Shown one piece after another: positions 35,251 through 44,359 of a DNA stretch of 64,000 nucleotides. How positions within the stretch are numbered: the first letter of the stretch is position 1; each line of letters starts with the position of its first letter. This DNA is from Flavobacterium sp. WV_118_3. GTDB taxonomy: Bacteria > Bacteroidota > Bacteroidia > Flavobacteriales > Flavobacteriaceae. The position numbers and the translations under genes were made by a program. Below the pieces are notes generated by a model, which was not told the DNA's origin, did not search any database, and saw only the letters and a program-made list of their open reading frames with translations. The stretch is from positions 107,501 through 171,500 of the forward strand of contig NZ_CP156060.1 in the NCBI RefSeq assembly GCF_039778605.1, given 5' to 3'.

Positions 35251-36684
35251 ATGGATGCTACAAAACTAGAATTAATGCGCACCATAGGCGAAGCCTATAG
35301 CCCTTATCTTGAAACCGGAAAATTCTATCATAAAGATGTGATCAAAAGTAGCTACGGTTCTCAAAGCAGTGGTATGTTTTATACCAAAGACGGTATAAAA
35401 TACAATCATAACACGCAACTCTCTGAAAAAGAACAAAAAGCGCTAAATAAAGAATTACGCGAATTACGCGATAATATCAATGGATTGCGCGGCACTGTCA
35501 ACCTTGATGAGCTATACTACGACCTGCCCGGAAATACGAAGGTGCGGTTTACTTTTGTTAAGGATCAGCCGGTAGCAATGCAGGTGTATGGCGTGGCCGA
35601 ACTTATTTTGGACTTAAAAGAAGAACTCTTGGAAAAGACCATGCGGGTTACCGATCAGGGTGCCTTTAAGAAAGCCGTGGGTATGGGGGAGTTTGTAGCA
35701 CAGGCAGACGAGATTAATGTCGTAGGGAACTATAGCGTTGCGTTTGAAAACAAAACGTTTTCACGGGATTCTTTTTACGGACTAGGCCTTGATTTGTTGA
35801 ATACGGCTCTTGAGGAACAACTACAGCGTATCTGGTTCCGACTGGAGGATGATACGATTACCGTACAAACCGAACCGGCATTTCCGGAACACGATCTGCA
35901 TCCTATTGCGGATGCCTCTGTAGATCTGGATCCGGCTTACGCCAAAAGAAAAGAAGCGACGGCCGAGGCCATTCGCCTGCGTCACGAGTTTTTCAAGTCT
36001 CTGGGAACAATGCATGACGAAATACTGTATCTGAACATTGGTGGTTTTCGCGATCACAACTGGCCGGGCTATACGTCGGGATCGATCGCGGCTAAATTCC
36101 GTGTTATCTATACCGAAAATTCAACGATTGTAATCACCGACGGTCTTTCGGATATTTATGCCGACGAGCATCAGGATAAGGAAATGCAGTACAATGGGAC
36201 GGGAGCGGAATATTATCTTGAATTTGACAGTGTTTTACCGTTCTATAAAGTAAGAGATCATTATGCGTTGGCTTTGCTTAACAGTGTCACGCAAGTGGCT
36301 TTGGGACATGGTAAGTTTAAAGATCTGATTGAAAAATTTGAATCACTTACTTTACAATTCACCGATGCCGATGTGGAAACCTGGGTGATTCGGGATAATG
36401 ATTCCAATGACAAGGCAAATACGTTCTTTAACAAGACCCAGTATGATGGCAAGAAGCCATTTGGTACGTTGTTGACGATAGGTTCGAAAAACCTGCCGAA
36501 ACACATCCGTTTGAATATTGAAGATGTTGCATTGATCAGCGTAAAGCCGTTCGGAAAAGAATGGTTTACTAAAGACAAACTTTTGCATTCGGATGAAGCG
36601 GTAAAAACAGCCGCGCGCATGAACATGATCAAAACATTTGAAGAAGACGGTTCGTTTAACACCATACCGCTTTCGTATCTATAA
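35251..36684 (+). CDS. Hypothetical protein with SUFU-like segment
   Basis: 477 residues, soluble. The N-terminal half is helical (EKEQKALNKELRELRDNING) with a DLPGNTKVRFTFV strand. The C-terminal half (about 255-440) has FRVIYTENSTIVITDGLSDIY, then GAEYYLEFD and ALISVKPFG. That order resembles the TDGLSD ... ELE pattern of the suppressor-of-fused (SUFU) superfamily, which includes many bacterial immunity proteins. First of three same-strand genes (gaps 21 and 26 bp). The family call is by eye and tentative; the protein is longer than simple SUFU immunity proteins. Confidence 0.75.
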   Translation: MDATKLELMRTIGEAYSPYLETGKFYHKDVIKSSYGSQSSGMFYTKDGIKYNHNTQLSEKEQKALNKELRELRDNINGLRGTVNLDELYYDLPGNTKVRFTFVKDQPVAMQVYGVAELILDLKEELLEKTMRVTDQGAFKKAVGMGEFVAQADEINVVGNYSVAFENKTFSRDSFYGLGLDLLNTALEEQLQRIWFRLEDDTITVQTEPAFPEHDLHPIADASVDLDPAYAKRKEATAEAIRLRHEFFKSLGTMHDEILYLNIGGFRDHNWPGYTSGSIAAKFRVIYTENSTIVITDGLSDIYADEHQDKEMQYNGTGAEYYLEFDSVLPFYKVRDHYALALLNSVTQVALGHGKFKDLIEKFESLTLQFTDADVETWVIRDNDSNDKANTFFNKTQYDGKKPFGTLLTIGSKNLPKHIRLNIEDVALISVKPFGKEWFTKDKLLHSDEAVKTAARMNMIKTFEEDGSFNTIPLSYL

Positions 36685-36705
36685 TAATTTTAGTCACAAT
36701 ACAAC

Positions 36706-37332
36706 ATGAGCGATAACGACGAACAATATATTGCACATTATAACCTGAAACAACAGGCTATTGAAACAATTCTGGGGTCTTCGGCGGATGTGATAGGCCA
36801 TGCTATTATTCCTTTTAGGGTAATTGCAGGTATGACACTGGGCGCTGTAGACATGCATTATTTTCCAAATCATGTGGAAGGAACCGGATTTACCACGATG
36901 GAGCTTATCCAGACGGACGGTACGGGACCGGTGCCGAATACTAACGGAACCTATGAGTTGATTGCCTTTACAAAGCAACCGTTTAATGATATCAACCAGG
37001 ATCCGCCAACGGCATTCAATATGATGGAAAGACGTGTTTGCGAAAACTTTACCCAAATTGCAGGCGCCGCTCAGGAAAAGGCTTTTAATCCGTATGAGAT
37101 TTGTCAGATATCCGGAAGCGACGGTAAGCCGCGATATATCCTATTTGATGTGTATCGGGAATTTGAAATTGAAGGGCATAAGCACCATCTGTTGCTTTGT
37201 ATGGAACTATTCGAAGAAGAGCTAACAACCGTAGCCAATTTTGGTCATCAGGGTTTTCTTGAAATGTTGAAAATGATCAAAATTTACCCGTATAGCGATA
37301 TGGATCGAAACTGGGTAGGAATGCGGAAATAA
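36706..37332 (+). CDS. SUFU-like domain protein
   Basis: 208 residues, one compact domain. GAVDMHYFPN, TTMELIQTDG and NGTYELIAFTK follow the order of SUFU (suppressor of fused) domains, where a strand with TxGlS is followed by a strand containing ELxx. The C-terminal part (HHLLLCMELFEEEL, FLEMLKMIKIYPYSD) matches the last helices of such domains. SUFU-superfamily proteins often serve as immunity proteins in polymorphic toxin loci. It lies between two other small-operon genes; no cognate toxin lies beside it. Confidence 0.72.
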   Translation: MSDNDEQYIAHYNLKQQAIETILGSSADVIGHAIIPFRVIAGMTLGAVDMHYFPNHVEGTGFTTMELIQTDGTGPVPNTNGTYELIAFTKQPFNDINQDPPTAFNMMERRVCENFTQIAGAAQEKAFNPYEICQISGSDGKPRYILFDVYREFEIEGHKHHLLLCMELFEEELTTVANFGHQGFLEMLKMIKIYPYSDMDRNWVGMRK

Positions 37333-37358
37333 CGCTGCTGAATTTAAAACGATACAAC

Positions 37359-37595
37359 ATGCAACAGGAACCTTTATTTATAACGGATATCACCATTGGA
37401 GCCGAAATCTATAAGGCGAAAATTTTTGGAAATGTCGATAAAACGACCAATTTTATTTATTATACCTTTCAATTGAGTGATGGAAGGCGTATTATGATTT
37501 CTAAATTTGACGGTGATAAATGGCTGATCACGAATAGTAATGACGGTACTGATGACCTGGCAGAGCAGCTGGGAAAATTAATTGATACCGAATAG
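37359..37595 (+). CDS. Small hypothetical protein
   Basis: 78 residues, beta-rich with alternating polar and aromatic residues (IYKAKIFGNVDKTTNFIYYTFQL), soluble, no signal peptide. 26 bp after the SUFU-like gene and followed by a strong terminator, so it is the last gene of the three-gene unit. No family recognised. Confidence 0.7.
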   Translation: MQQEPLFITDITIGAEIYKAKIFGNVDKTTNFIYYTFQLSDGRRIMISKFDGDKWLITNSNDGTDDLAEQLGKLIDTE

Positions 37596-37620
37596 CCTTT
37601 GTTAATTCTGAATTGATAAA

Positions 37621-37648
37621 AAAACGCCCGTTATATACGGGCGTTTTT
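37621..37648. terminator. Bidirectional terminator
   Basis: Stem AAAACGCCCGT / ACGGGCGTTTT around TATAT. Serves the plus-strand three-gene operon and the convergent minus-strand gene ending at 37660. Confidence 0.9.
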
Positions 37649-37659
37649 ATTGTGTTTTA

Positions 37660-38598
37660 CTATTGCTTTAGTAAGGCAATATTCTTGATGTGGAAAAGGC
37701 TTGTAAATTTACTGGCATCATGTCCCCATTCGTTCGGTTTGGAGAAGGTAATGGAAATAGAATCCACGGTAATGCTTCTCCATAGATCCGGATTACTGAA
37801 ATCAAGATTTCGATGTCCGTTAATGTGTTCAATTTTGAACAGACCTACTCTAGGGTTGTCAAAAATAATGTCTTTCAGACGTACTACTTTTCCGTGCATC
37901 TGACCCAGACTGTATAGTGCAAGCACTTCCATGCCATCCAACGCGTATTCGATCTCGTAATCGTCCGAAAGGATCAGTTTGCGTTGCTCCGCTGTAAAGG
38001 TAATTTCATCATCGTCATCGTCTTCTTCCAATGCAATGACGTTATTATAAATACTATCGCTAAAGTTGTCTTCCTCCTGATATTCCGGTTGTTGTTTGAT
38101 TTCGTTATGATAAACCTCAACTTCCTGTGTCAGGGTAGGGTCGAATAAATCTAACGTTTCCTTTACATCGACTTCTCCTTCAATAAAAAAGGTAATGCCA
38201 TTTGCTTTGGCACTGGCTGGTGTTTGGCCACCCCATTCGGCCAACGCGGCAGGTACGTCCATATCGTTGATGAAAAATGTGAAAGAAACTTCCCCTTCGG
38301 CTTCTAAAGCACATGGGAATTCATCGACAAACACACCGTTGCGTTGTGTACTAGCGCAATTTTCAGGGTTGCTGATGTCGGTTCCCAATACGATTTTTTC
38401 TTCCGTACCGTTTACAGTACGTTTGGCATAAAAAGTACCTTTTGTACCGATAATGGTCACGGCATCTTTACCAGCTTTTACATTTATAGTAGCTTTGATC
38501 ATCGGATCGAAGTACGGCCATGGGCTCTCTACCCGTGTATATTCCAATTTTACGCCGGTGACACCCACCATGCTTTTAATTTTGTCAAAAAATCCCAT
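37660..38598 (-). CDS. Arrestin-like protein (Spo0M-type N-terminus), tentative
   Basis: 312 residues, soluble. The N-terminus (FFDKIKSMVGVTGVKLEYTR) followed by beta strands (ATINVKAGKDAVTIIGTKGTFYAKR) resembles the start of Spo0M/arrestin-fold proteins. A linker with the acidic run EEDDDDDE (about 190-198) leads to a C-terminal beta-rich domain (about 210-312; GLFKIEHINGHRNLDF). Arrestin-like folds act as adaptors; the exact role is unknown. Monocistronic and convergent with the SUFU-like operon. Confidence 0.72.
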   Translation of the reverse strand: MGFFDKIKSMVGVTGVKLEYTRVESPWPYFDPMIKATINVKAGKDAVTIIGTKGTFYAKRTVNGTEEKIVLGTDISNPENCASTQRNGVFVDEFPCALEAEGEVSFTFFINDMDVPAALAEWGGQTPASAKANGITFFIEGEVDVKETLDLFDPTLTQEVEVYHNEIKQQPEYQEEDNFSDSIYNNVIALEEDDDDDEITFTAEQRKLILSDDYEIEYALDGMEVLALYSLGQMHGKVVRLKDIIFDNPRVGLFKIEHINGHRNLDFSNPDLWRSITVDSISITFSKPNEWGHDASKFTSLFHIKNIALLKQ

Positions 38599-39113
38599 AA
38601 TTATTTTTAGTGTTTAATTTCTTTGTGGTTATCAGAATCTTTAAATTTTTTGAATGATCAGCTGTCTGTTTACGCTTTATACCGACCTTTATTTAAGAAT
38701 CCGTATTGCTTTATTTTTAATGGTATTAGTACTGTGCCTTTATGGAGTAAACAAGCTAAAATAACAATAAAAATTATTGCTACAATACCGTGATAAAAAA
38801 GTTGTCACTAATTTCTTAATTTAATAAAGAATTCGTAATTTAAAAATGTGATATATAGCGGGATATTATATCAATCCATAGTGTATGATAAATTTTTCGG
38901 TTTCGAATCGTTCCGACAATTGTTACTTTTTGTATCGGATTCCCTGAAATCGTAAACTTTTAGACTCTAAACCCTTTTATAAGGGTGGCGTCTATGGTTT
39001 GGATATCCCGTTATAGTGTGCAAATTACGACTTAATAAGATGCCTGTATTTGTAAATGATTATTCGTAGTTGTTTATTGAAAGTTTGTAGGCGATTGTAC
39101 TAAAAGCGTCCTG
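38599..39113. other. Intergenic region with inverted repeats
   Basis: 515 bp without an ORF. A 13-bp inverted repeat with one mismatch (TATAGCGGGATAT at 38854-38866, ATATCCCGTTATA at 39003-39015) encloses about 136 bp, including the smaller palindrome ACCCTTTTATAAGGGT (38981-38996). This could be a decayed MITE-like insertion or a structured RNA. No consensus promoter seen. Confidence 0.4.
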
Positions 39114-40883
39114 TTAGTCATCGGTAACGTACTGTATTTCCAACTGTGTCATTACACCGACCGTGCCATCTTCGAGGGTTATATTTTTTACGGTTACCGG
39201 AGCCTCAAGCCTTTCTGCGGTTATGCTTATATCCCGCAATTCCAAAATACGTTGTTGCTCACCGGGTTGTAACGGTCCGCCGGAGTCGCTTACGCAAATC
39301 AACAGTTTGTTGTCTTTTAACAGTAATTGTACGGCAATCGAATGTTGGTTGGAAGCTGTTATTCTTTTTATGGCATTGGTAAGCAACGGCTGCGTGAGCA
39401 TTGGTGGAAGGTAAATGGCCTCGGTATTCATACCGTCGTCGTCAACCGTAAAATTAAAGCCGCCGGGATAAAGCAACTGCTGAACCGTGAGATAGTTGGT
39501 TATCATGGCGATCTCTTCATCCAGCGAAATAGAGTCGCCCGTACTGCTTTCCAGTATCTGTCGGGTCAGACGGGTGAATTTGGAAAGATAGGAGGCGGCT
39601 ATATCCGGCTTGTCTTCCCGGATGAGGTTTTGTATGCTCTCGATCGATGACGTTATAAAATGGGGACTCATTTGTGTGAGTAGTAATTGCTGGCGTAAGG
39701 TAGCGCTCTTTTTGGATAGCAGTAGATTTTTCCTTTTGTTAAACCGGTACAATACCAATGTAACGGTAACCAGAAAAAGCGTTACAGCTACCGAAATGCC
39801 TATTTTTACGTTATTGCGGAAGCTTACTTGTTCCTGTTTTACCCGTTGTAGTTCGCGCTGCTGTTTAAGGAGCTTGTTTAGCGTTTCGACTCTTCCGGTT
39901 TTAAAGTTAAAGGCCATCTTATCGGTCGTAATTTTTTTCTGCGCGGCATCGTACCGTTCTTCAAGCAATTCGTGTTCCTTCAGATAACGGGAAGCGGTTT
40001 GAAAACGGTTCATCGCAAAATACAGCTCACCAAGGCAAAAGGCAGCTACCGAAAGCTGATCGTTGTTATTGGCGGCTAAGGCATCGCGGTACACGAGCTT
40101 TAATTGATGTTCTGCTTCTTTGTACTTTTTGTTAACGGTGCATATGTTTCCGTATTGGATACGGTTATCGTTCACATCTCCTTTGTCATACTGTAACGCA
40201 GCCTGTAAAGCCATCCGGAAATAGTGTTCGGCAATTTTGGTGTCATATACTGTAGTATAGGGTTCGATATAGCATTGCCCCAACGAATTGTAAATGTTAT
40301 CCAGGTTGTACAATTCCGGTATTCTTTGTGCCAAAACCAACGCTTCTTTCAGCATGGGTATAGCCCGCGCGGTATTTATTTTTCGGTATACTTCTCCTTG
40401 TCGCCAAAGTGCCAGTTCCAGTAGGGTATCTTTTTTTAATGGTCTTAAAGCTTTTACAGCACTGTCGGCATAGATCATCACGTTGATTAACATTCCACGC
40501 TTTCGCCAACATGTTTCAAGGTTCATCAGACTTTTGGCAACGGTCTCCTTATCGTCTTGTTTTTGGAGGACTTCCACACATTCTTCGCCAAGTTTTATCG
40601 CGGTTTCGTAATTAGCGGTTTCGGTATACAGTGATGAAAGGTTATACAGACTCTGACCTAGTTTTTTGTCGAACTTGTGCTTTCGGCAAAGGGCTATGGC
40701 TTTCTGAAACAGCGATTCGGCTTTTTCAAAATTTCCTTTTTTATTGTAAGTCGTTCCCAAACGATTCAGAATGTCGACCTGCATTTCGGGCGAAGTTTTC
40801 CCGTTGTTATGTTGTGCAATCACTGTCTGCGGTAAAAACAACAGGAAACAGGAAACGAAGTATACAATACAGAATTGCTTCAT
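39114..40883 (-). CDS. TPR histidine kinase-like protein with degenerate ATPase domain
   Basis: 589 residues: signal peptide (about 1-23), TPR region (about 30-330), TM (about 360-380), His_kinase region with H408 in QMSPHFITSS (the usual QMNPHFIFNS has lost both Asn residues), then a degraded HATPase: QPLLTNAIKRIT replaces QPFIENAIKHGI and VSDSGGPLQPG replaces VTDNGKG. It keeps the phospho-acceptor histidine but probably cannot bind ATP well. It overlaps the intact paralogue upstream by four bases (ATGA), so the two are made together and may form a heterodimer in which the intact subunit phosphorylates this one. It could also be a pure scaffold. Confidence 0.88.
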   Translation of the reverse strand: MKQFCIVYFVSCFLLFLPQTVIAQHNNGKTSPEMQVDILNRLGTTYNKKGNFEKAESLFQKAIALCRKHKFDKKLGQSLYNLSSLYTETANYETAIKLGEECVEVLQKQDDKETVAKSLMNLETCWRKRGMLINVMIYADSAVKALRPLKKDTLLELALWRQGEVYRKINTARAIPMLKEALVLAQRIPELYNLDNIYNSLGQCYIEPYTTVYDTKIAEHYFRMALQAALQYDKGDVNDNRIQYGNICTVNKKYKEAEHQLKLVYRDALAANNNDQLSVAAFCLGELYFAMNRFQTASRYLKEHELLEERYDAAQKKITTDKMAFNFKTGRVETLNKLLKQQRELQRVKQEQVSFRNNVKIGISVAVTLFLVTVTLVLYRFNKRKNLLLSKKSATLRQQLLLTQMSPHFITSSIESIQNLIREDKPDIAASYLSKFTRLTRQILESSTGDSISLDEEIAMITNYLTVQQLLYPGGFNFTVDDDGMNTEAIYLPPMLTQPLLTNAIKRITASNQHSIAVQLLLKDNKLLICVSDSGGPLQPGEQQRILELRDISITAERLEAPVTVKNITLEDGTVGVMTQLEIQYVTDD

Positions 40884-42649
40884 GCAAGGTTGTTCTTTAT
40901 TTTGTACGGAATCGCAAAACGGCTAACGGTTCCTTTTGCAATACCGTTATCAATGATGTTGGCGATTTCAATCGTCTCCTGTGTGGCATTGAGCCTTTCC
41001 GATGTAATTTTTGTAGCCATAGACCGGTGACCTTCTCTTGTTTCTCCGCTAAGGCCTTTTCCGTTATCGGTTACTTCAAAATAAAGCTTGTTGCGCTTTT
41101 TATAGAATCGGATTTGTATGCTGCCGTCTGTTTTTTTTCCGGCGATTCCGTGTTTTACAGCATTTTCGATAAATGGCTGCGTGAGCATCGGAGGAATGAA
41201 GGTTGTTTCGGTATCAATCCCGTCTTCTGCGATGATTTTATAATCGAAATTATTATAAAGCAGTTGTTGTATCGCCAGATAGTTCACCGTCATGTTGATT
41301 TCTTCTTTGAGACTAATGTATTGTCGCGAAGAGTTCTCCAGTATCTGAAGGGTAAGTTGTGAAAATTTCGAGAGATAAGCAACAGCTTCGTCATTTTTAT
41401 CTTCGTAAATAAGGTTTTGTATGGTATCGACTGAGTTGAAGATAAAATGCGGATTCATTTGTGTAAGCAGTAATTGCTGTTTCAGTTCGTTGTTTCTGTT
41501 GGCCGTGATGGCTCTTTTCTGTCTGAAGTAAAAATGTAAAAATATCAAAAGAGTGATCAACACGATAATGGTAAATATAAAACCGAACAGGAATACGTTC
41601 TTTTTTGCATTCGCCTGTTGTGCTTCAATTTTTTGTGTTTCGGTGGTAGCCTGAAGAAGGCTGTTTTGCAGTGCCAGTTGTTCGGTATCGAATTTTACCG
41701 AACGGGCTTCGGTATTGGTAAGCATTGCCTCACTCATCAATCCCGTTTTGGCTTGTACCGCTTCTATTCGGTAACGATACGCCTGTTCGTAGTTGCCTTG
41801 TTTTTCATATAATTCTGCCAATAGCCGGTGGGCCAGAACATAATCTTCGCTTTCCTCGTCTAAGGGTTTTAACGCAATGCATTGCTCCAAAAAAGACTTC
41901 GCTTTTGGAATGTCGTTACCGGAAAGATAGCATTCTCCCAAATGCTTTAAAATGCGCATCCGGATATCGACATATCGATTTGTTTTTTCATGGGCCAATG
42001 CCGCGCGGTAATACTGTTTTGCCTTTTGGCAATTGCCGAGCATGGCATGGCAAAAGCCCAGTTGGTCCATTATGTAGGCTTTAGCATTATAAAAACCGGT
42101 GCCGGTTGTTACGGCAAGCGCTTCAGATAGTGGTTGTAATGCTTCGGCATATTTCTTCTGATGGATAAAAAAATTGGCATAAAGTACCTTGGCCGTAGCC
42201 GTGTTTTCTTTTTGATGCGCGTTTCTTTTGAGAATATTTAGTGCTTTATGGTGATAACCGGCTGCTTTGGTGTAATCTTTTTTAAATCCGAAGATTTGAC
42301 CCATTACGCTGTAGCAATAGGCAATACCAATGGAGTCGTTAGACTGGCACATTCCTTCAAATGCTCTGGTAACCTGATAAAAGGCTTCGTCATATTGCCG
42401 GGATCTGACATAGGCTTGTGCGGTGCGATAGGCCGACCTGTCCCGAAGTGGTCTGTCGGCTATCATAAAGGCGACATCTACATCCGTTTGCGCAATAGCA
42501 GCCTTGTAGTTCTGTCCGGCTCTGCTGTAGGTATCGGCTACATATTGTAGTGAGTCGATGTGTTTATAATCCTGGGCATAAAGGAGACCGACCGCATCGA
42601 AAAGAATGCAGTAAAATATATATAGCCACTTGATTTTAAAGCTTTTCAT
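40880..42649 (-). CDS. TPR-containing LytS-type sensor histidine kinase (intact)
   Basis: 589 residues, a paralogue of the downstream gene: signal peptide, TPRs (about 60-320), TM (about 350-372), His_kinase with H401 (QMNPHFIFNSV), HATPase with QPFIENAVKHGI and VTDNGKGLSG. Complete kinase signature. The stop codon overlaps the start of the degenerate paralogue. There is no LytTR regulator next to the pair; the one at 32000-32755 is linked to another kinase. Its partner is therefore unassigned. Confidence 0.92.
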   Translation of the reverse strand: MKSFKIKWLYIFYCILFDAVGLLYAQDYKHIDSLQYVADTYSRAGQNYKAAIAQTDVDVAFMIADRPLRDRSAYRTAQAYVRSRQYDEAFYQVTRAFEGMCQSNDSIGIAYCYSVMGQIFGFKKDYTKAAGYHHKALNILKRNAHQKENTATAKVLYANFFIHQKKYAEALQPLSEALAVTTGTGFYNAKAYIMDQLGFCHAMLGNCQKAKQYYRAALAHEKTNRYVDIRMRILKHLGECYLSGNDIPKAKSFLEQCIALKPLDEESEDYVLAHRLLAELYEKQGNYEQAYRYRIEAVQAKTGLMSEAMLTNTEARSVKFDTEQLALQNSLLQATTETQKIEAQQANAKKNVFLFGFIFTIIVLITLLIFLHFYFRQKRAITANRNNELKQQLLLTQMNPHFIFNSVDTIQNLIYEDKNDEAVAYLSKFSQLTLQILENSSRQYISLKEEINMTVNYLAIQQLLYNNFDYKIIAEDGIDTETTFIPPMLTQPFIENAVKHGIAGKKTDGSIQIRFYKKRNKLYFEVTDNGKGLSGETREGHRSMATKITSERLNATQETIEIANIIDNGIAKGTVSRFAIPYKIKNNLA

Positions 42650-42696
42650 TATTTCCGGCGCTTCGGGTTTTTACAGCTCTTGCAATTAAAACTATA

Positions 42697-42732
42697 GCCG
42701 GGTAATACTGTTATTAGGTAGCATTACCCGGC
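42697..42732 (-). terminator. Terminator-like hairpin between the ankyrin gene and the kinase pair
   Basis: 10-bp perfect stem GCCGGGTAAT / ATTACCCGGC with a 16-nt loop; on the minus strand it is followed by TATAGTTTTAATT, a weak T run. It would limit readthrough from the ankyrin-WGR run into the kinases. Confidence 0.55.
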
Positions 42733-42750
42733 GATAACAATGATGTCGTT

Positions 42751-43437
42751 TTACGGTTCCAATGAATACCCTCTGTCCTGTAACTCTTCAATTTCTTCGT
42801 CGGTCATTACGGCTCCTTTCTCTTTAAGTTGGGCAAAGAAATCTTTATTGTTGTAGTAAGCCATTCCCAGTATGCTTCTTTCGTTGAGTCCTATAAAATC
42901 GTCACTTTCAACAACGAGGTTCAGGTTTGATCCGGCGTCGATGAGCTTTTGGATAATAGTAGGGGATACTCCATGTTTGTTTATTGTATACGCCAGTGCG
43001 CTCCATCCCAAATTATCGGTTTTATTCGCATCTGCACCGCCTTTAAGCAGCGATTCAACGATTCGGGCATAGATAGCTGTAGCATTATGACAGGCTTCGG
43101 CAATCATAGTAAGCGGTGTTTTGCCGTCTTTGGTTTCATTAAGGTCTACGAATTGGTTATGAGCCATACGGTCTATTATTCGGTCATAACCTTTTTCAGG
43201 AAACCAGGAATCTTCAAAATTAAGCGCCAGATAAATAGAAGGGGCATTATCTCTAGTAACGGCACTCATTAGTGTCTGTATTTCATTAAAATCCCGATCG
43301 TCTATCGCCGATGTTAACGCATCATGCATTTGCTCGCGCGAAATAGAAGTGGAAGGATTTTCGGAAGTGCTTTTTTCTTTTTTCGGCTCGGCCTGATTGT
43401 TTTTTTTGAAAAAATGAAATAACCCCATAATTAACAC
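42751..43437 (-). CDS. Ankyrin-repeat protein
   Basis: 228 residues (or 225 from the Met at residue 4, giving MGLFHFFKKNNQ). A charged N-terminal tail (about 15-35) is followed by ankyrin repeats, the clearest being LLKGGADANKTDNLGWSALAYTI and LIDAGSNLNLVVESDDF. Ends with a short acidic helix (TDEEIEELQDRG). Cytosolic protein-binding scaffold. Six bases after the WGR-like gene, so co-transcribed. Ankyrin proteins recur in this island (also at 24192-26633). Confidence 0.83.
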   Translation of the reverse strand: MLIMGLFHFFKKNNQAEPKKEKSTSENPSTSISREQMHDALTSAIDDRDFNEIQTLMSAVTRDNAPSIYLALNFEDSWFPEKGYDRIIDRMAHNQFVDLNETKDGKTPLTMIAEACHNATAIYARIVESLLKGGADANKTDNLGWSALAYTINKHGVSPTIIQKLIDAGSNLNLVVESDDFIGLNERSILGMAYYNNKDFFAQLKEKGAVMTDEEIEELQDRGYSLEP

Positions 43438-43443
43438 GTTGAA

Positions 43444-44262
43444 TTAGTTTGTTCTTGTATATCCTTTACCCAGCTTTTCGTTGATCAGCTTGTCGCGCTC
43501 CTTTTCGGCTTTTTGCACGGAATCCAATTCTTTTACATTTTTTTGACCGGCGGTTCCTGTTTTTCCGTAGGTAATATTTAATGCGGCGCCATTCTGTATA
43601 ATCTGCCAGAACTTATCGCTTTTGGCATCTTTATAGTGAAGTAGTACTGCTTCGCCTTCTGCCACTTTTATTTCCGATTTATAATAGGAGGAAAGGTTCC
43701 ATGCCGCGGTCTCATAACGCATTTTTTCTCTAAGGTGATACAGGTATTCCGCATCGGCAACTTCAAAATCCAGCGTGTACAAATCCTTCTCAAGCTTCCG
43801 CTTTACAGGTTTCGATAGTATTACCTTGTTGGCAACATCGATTACTTTTAATGGTTCGCTATCGAATTGTACATAATATTGACCGTTCGACATTCCGCTG
43901 GCTGAAACTTTTTTGCCATATTGCAACGCCAGTTCTTCGTTGTGTTTTTGCGAATATTCACGATCATTTCTTTTTTGTCCTTCCTCCGGTGTGATGTCGA
44001 GCTTCATACCGTCGTTATACTGATGCATTACATCGTATTCGTCTTTTCGCGGATGTTCGGTTACCAGTTTTTTCCATTCTTCTATTGGAATCGGAAGTTT
44101 ATTGAAATAAGGTCTTTCAATGTGTCCCGTTTCAAGTAGTATTTGCAAAGCAAAGTCTTTAGAACCGATATCGCTTCCCGCATCGGGATGGTCTACGCGA
44201 ACTTCTGCTGTTACTTTGGTTGCTTCAATGCTTTTTACCGTAATTGTGTATAGTGTTGCCAT
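43444..44262 (-). CDS. Protein with C-terminal WGR domain
   Basis: 272 residues. The N-terminal part (about 1-200) is of unknown fold. Residues about 210-272 form a WGR domain: DKFWQIIQNGAALNITYGKTGTAGQKNV then DKLINEKLGKGYTR; the WGR triplet itself reads TYGKTGT. WGR domains contact nucleic acid in PARPs and occur in bacterial MolR-like proteins. A -7-like element TACATTTG at 44342-44335 may start transcription. Linked to the ankyrin gene downstream. The same ankyrin plus WGR pairing occurs within one chain at 24192-26633. Confidence 0.82.
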   Translation of the reverse strand: MATLYTITVKSIEATKVTAEVRVDHPDAGSDIGSKDFALQILLETGHIERPYFNKLPIPIEEWKKLVTEHPRKDEYDVMHQYNDGMKLDITPEEGQKRNDREYSQKHNEELALQYGKKVSASGMSNGQYYVQFDSEPLKVIDVANKVILSKPVKRKLEKDLYTLDFEVADAEYLYHLREKMRYETAAWNLSSYYKSEIKVAEGEAVLLHYKDAKSDKFWQIIQNGAALNITYGKTGTAGQKNVKELDSVQKAEKERDKLINEKLGKGYTRTN

Positions 44263-44359
44263 TTTAAATTATTTGTAGCGCTAAGGTATAGAAATATCCT
44301 GCGTTACAATTTGTTAATGAAGATTCGTCGGGAACAAATGTATATTTGTTTCTGAAAAA

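Noticed and set aside
40631..41362. 243-codon plus-strand ORF across the two TPR kinases
   Set aside because: Antisense to conserved kinase domains in both genes; Phe/Ser/Cys-rich composition.
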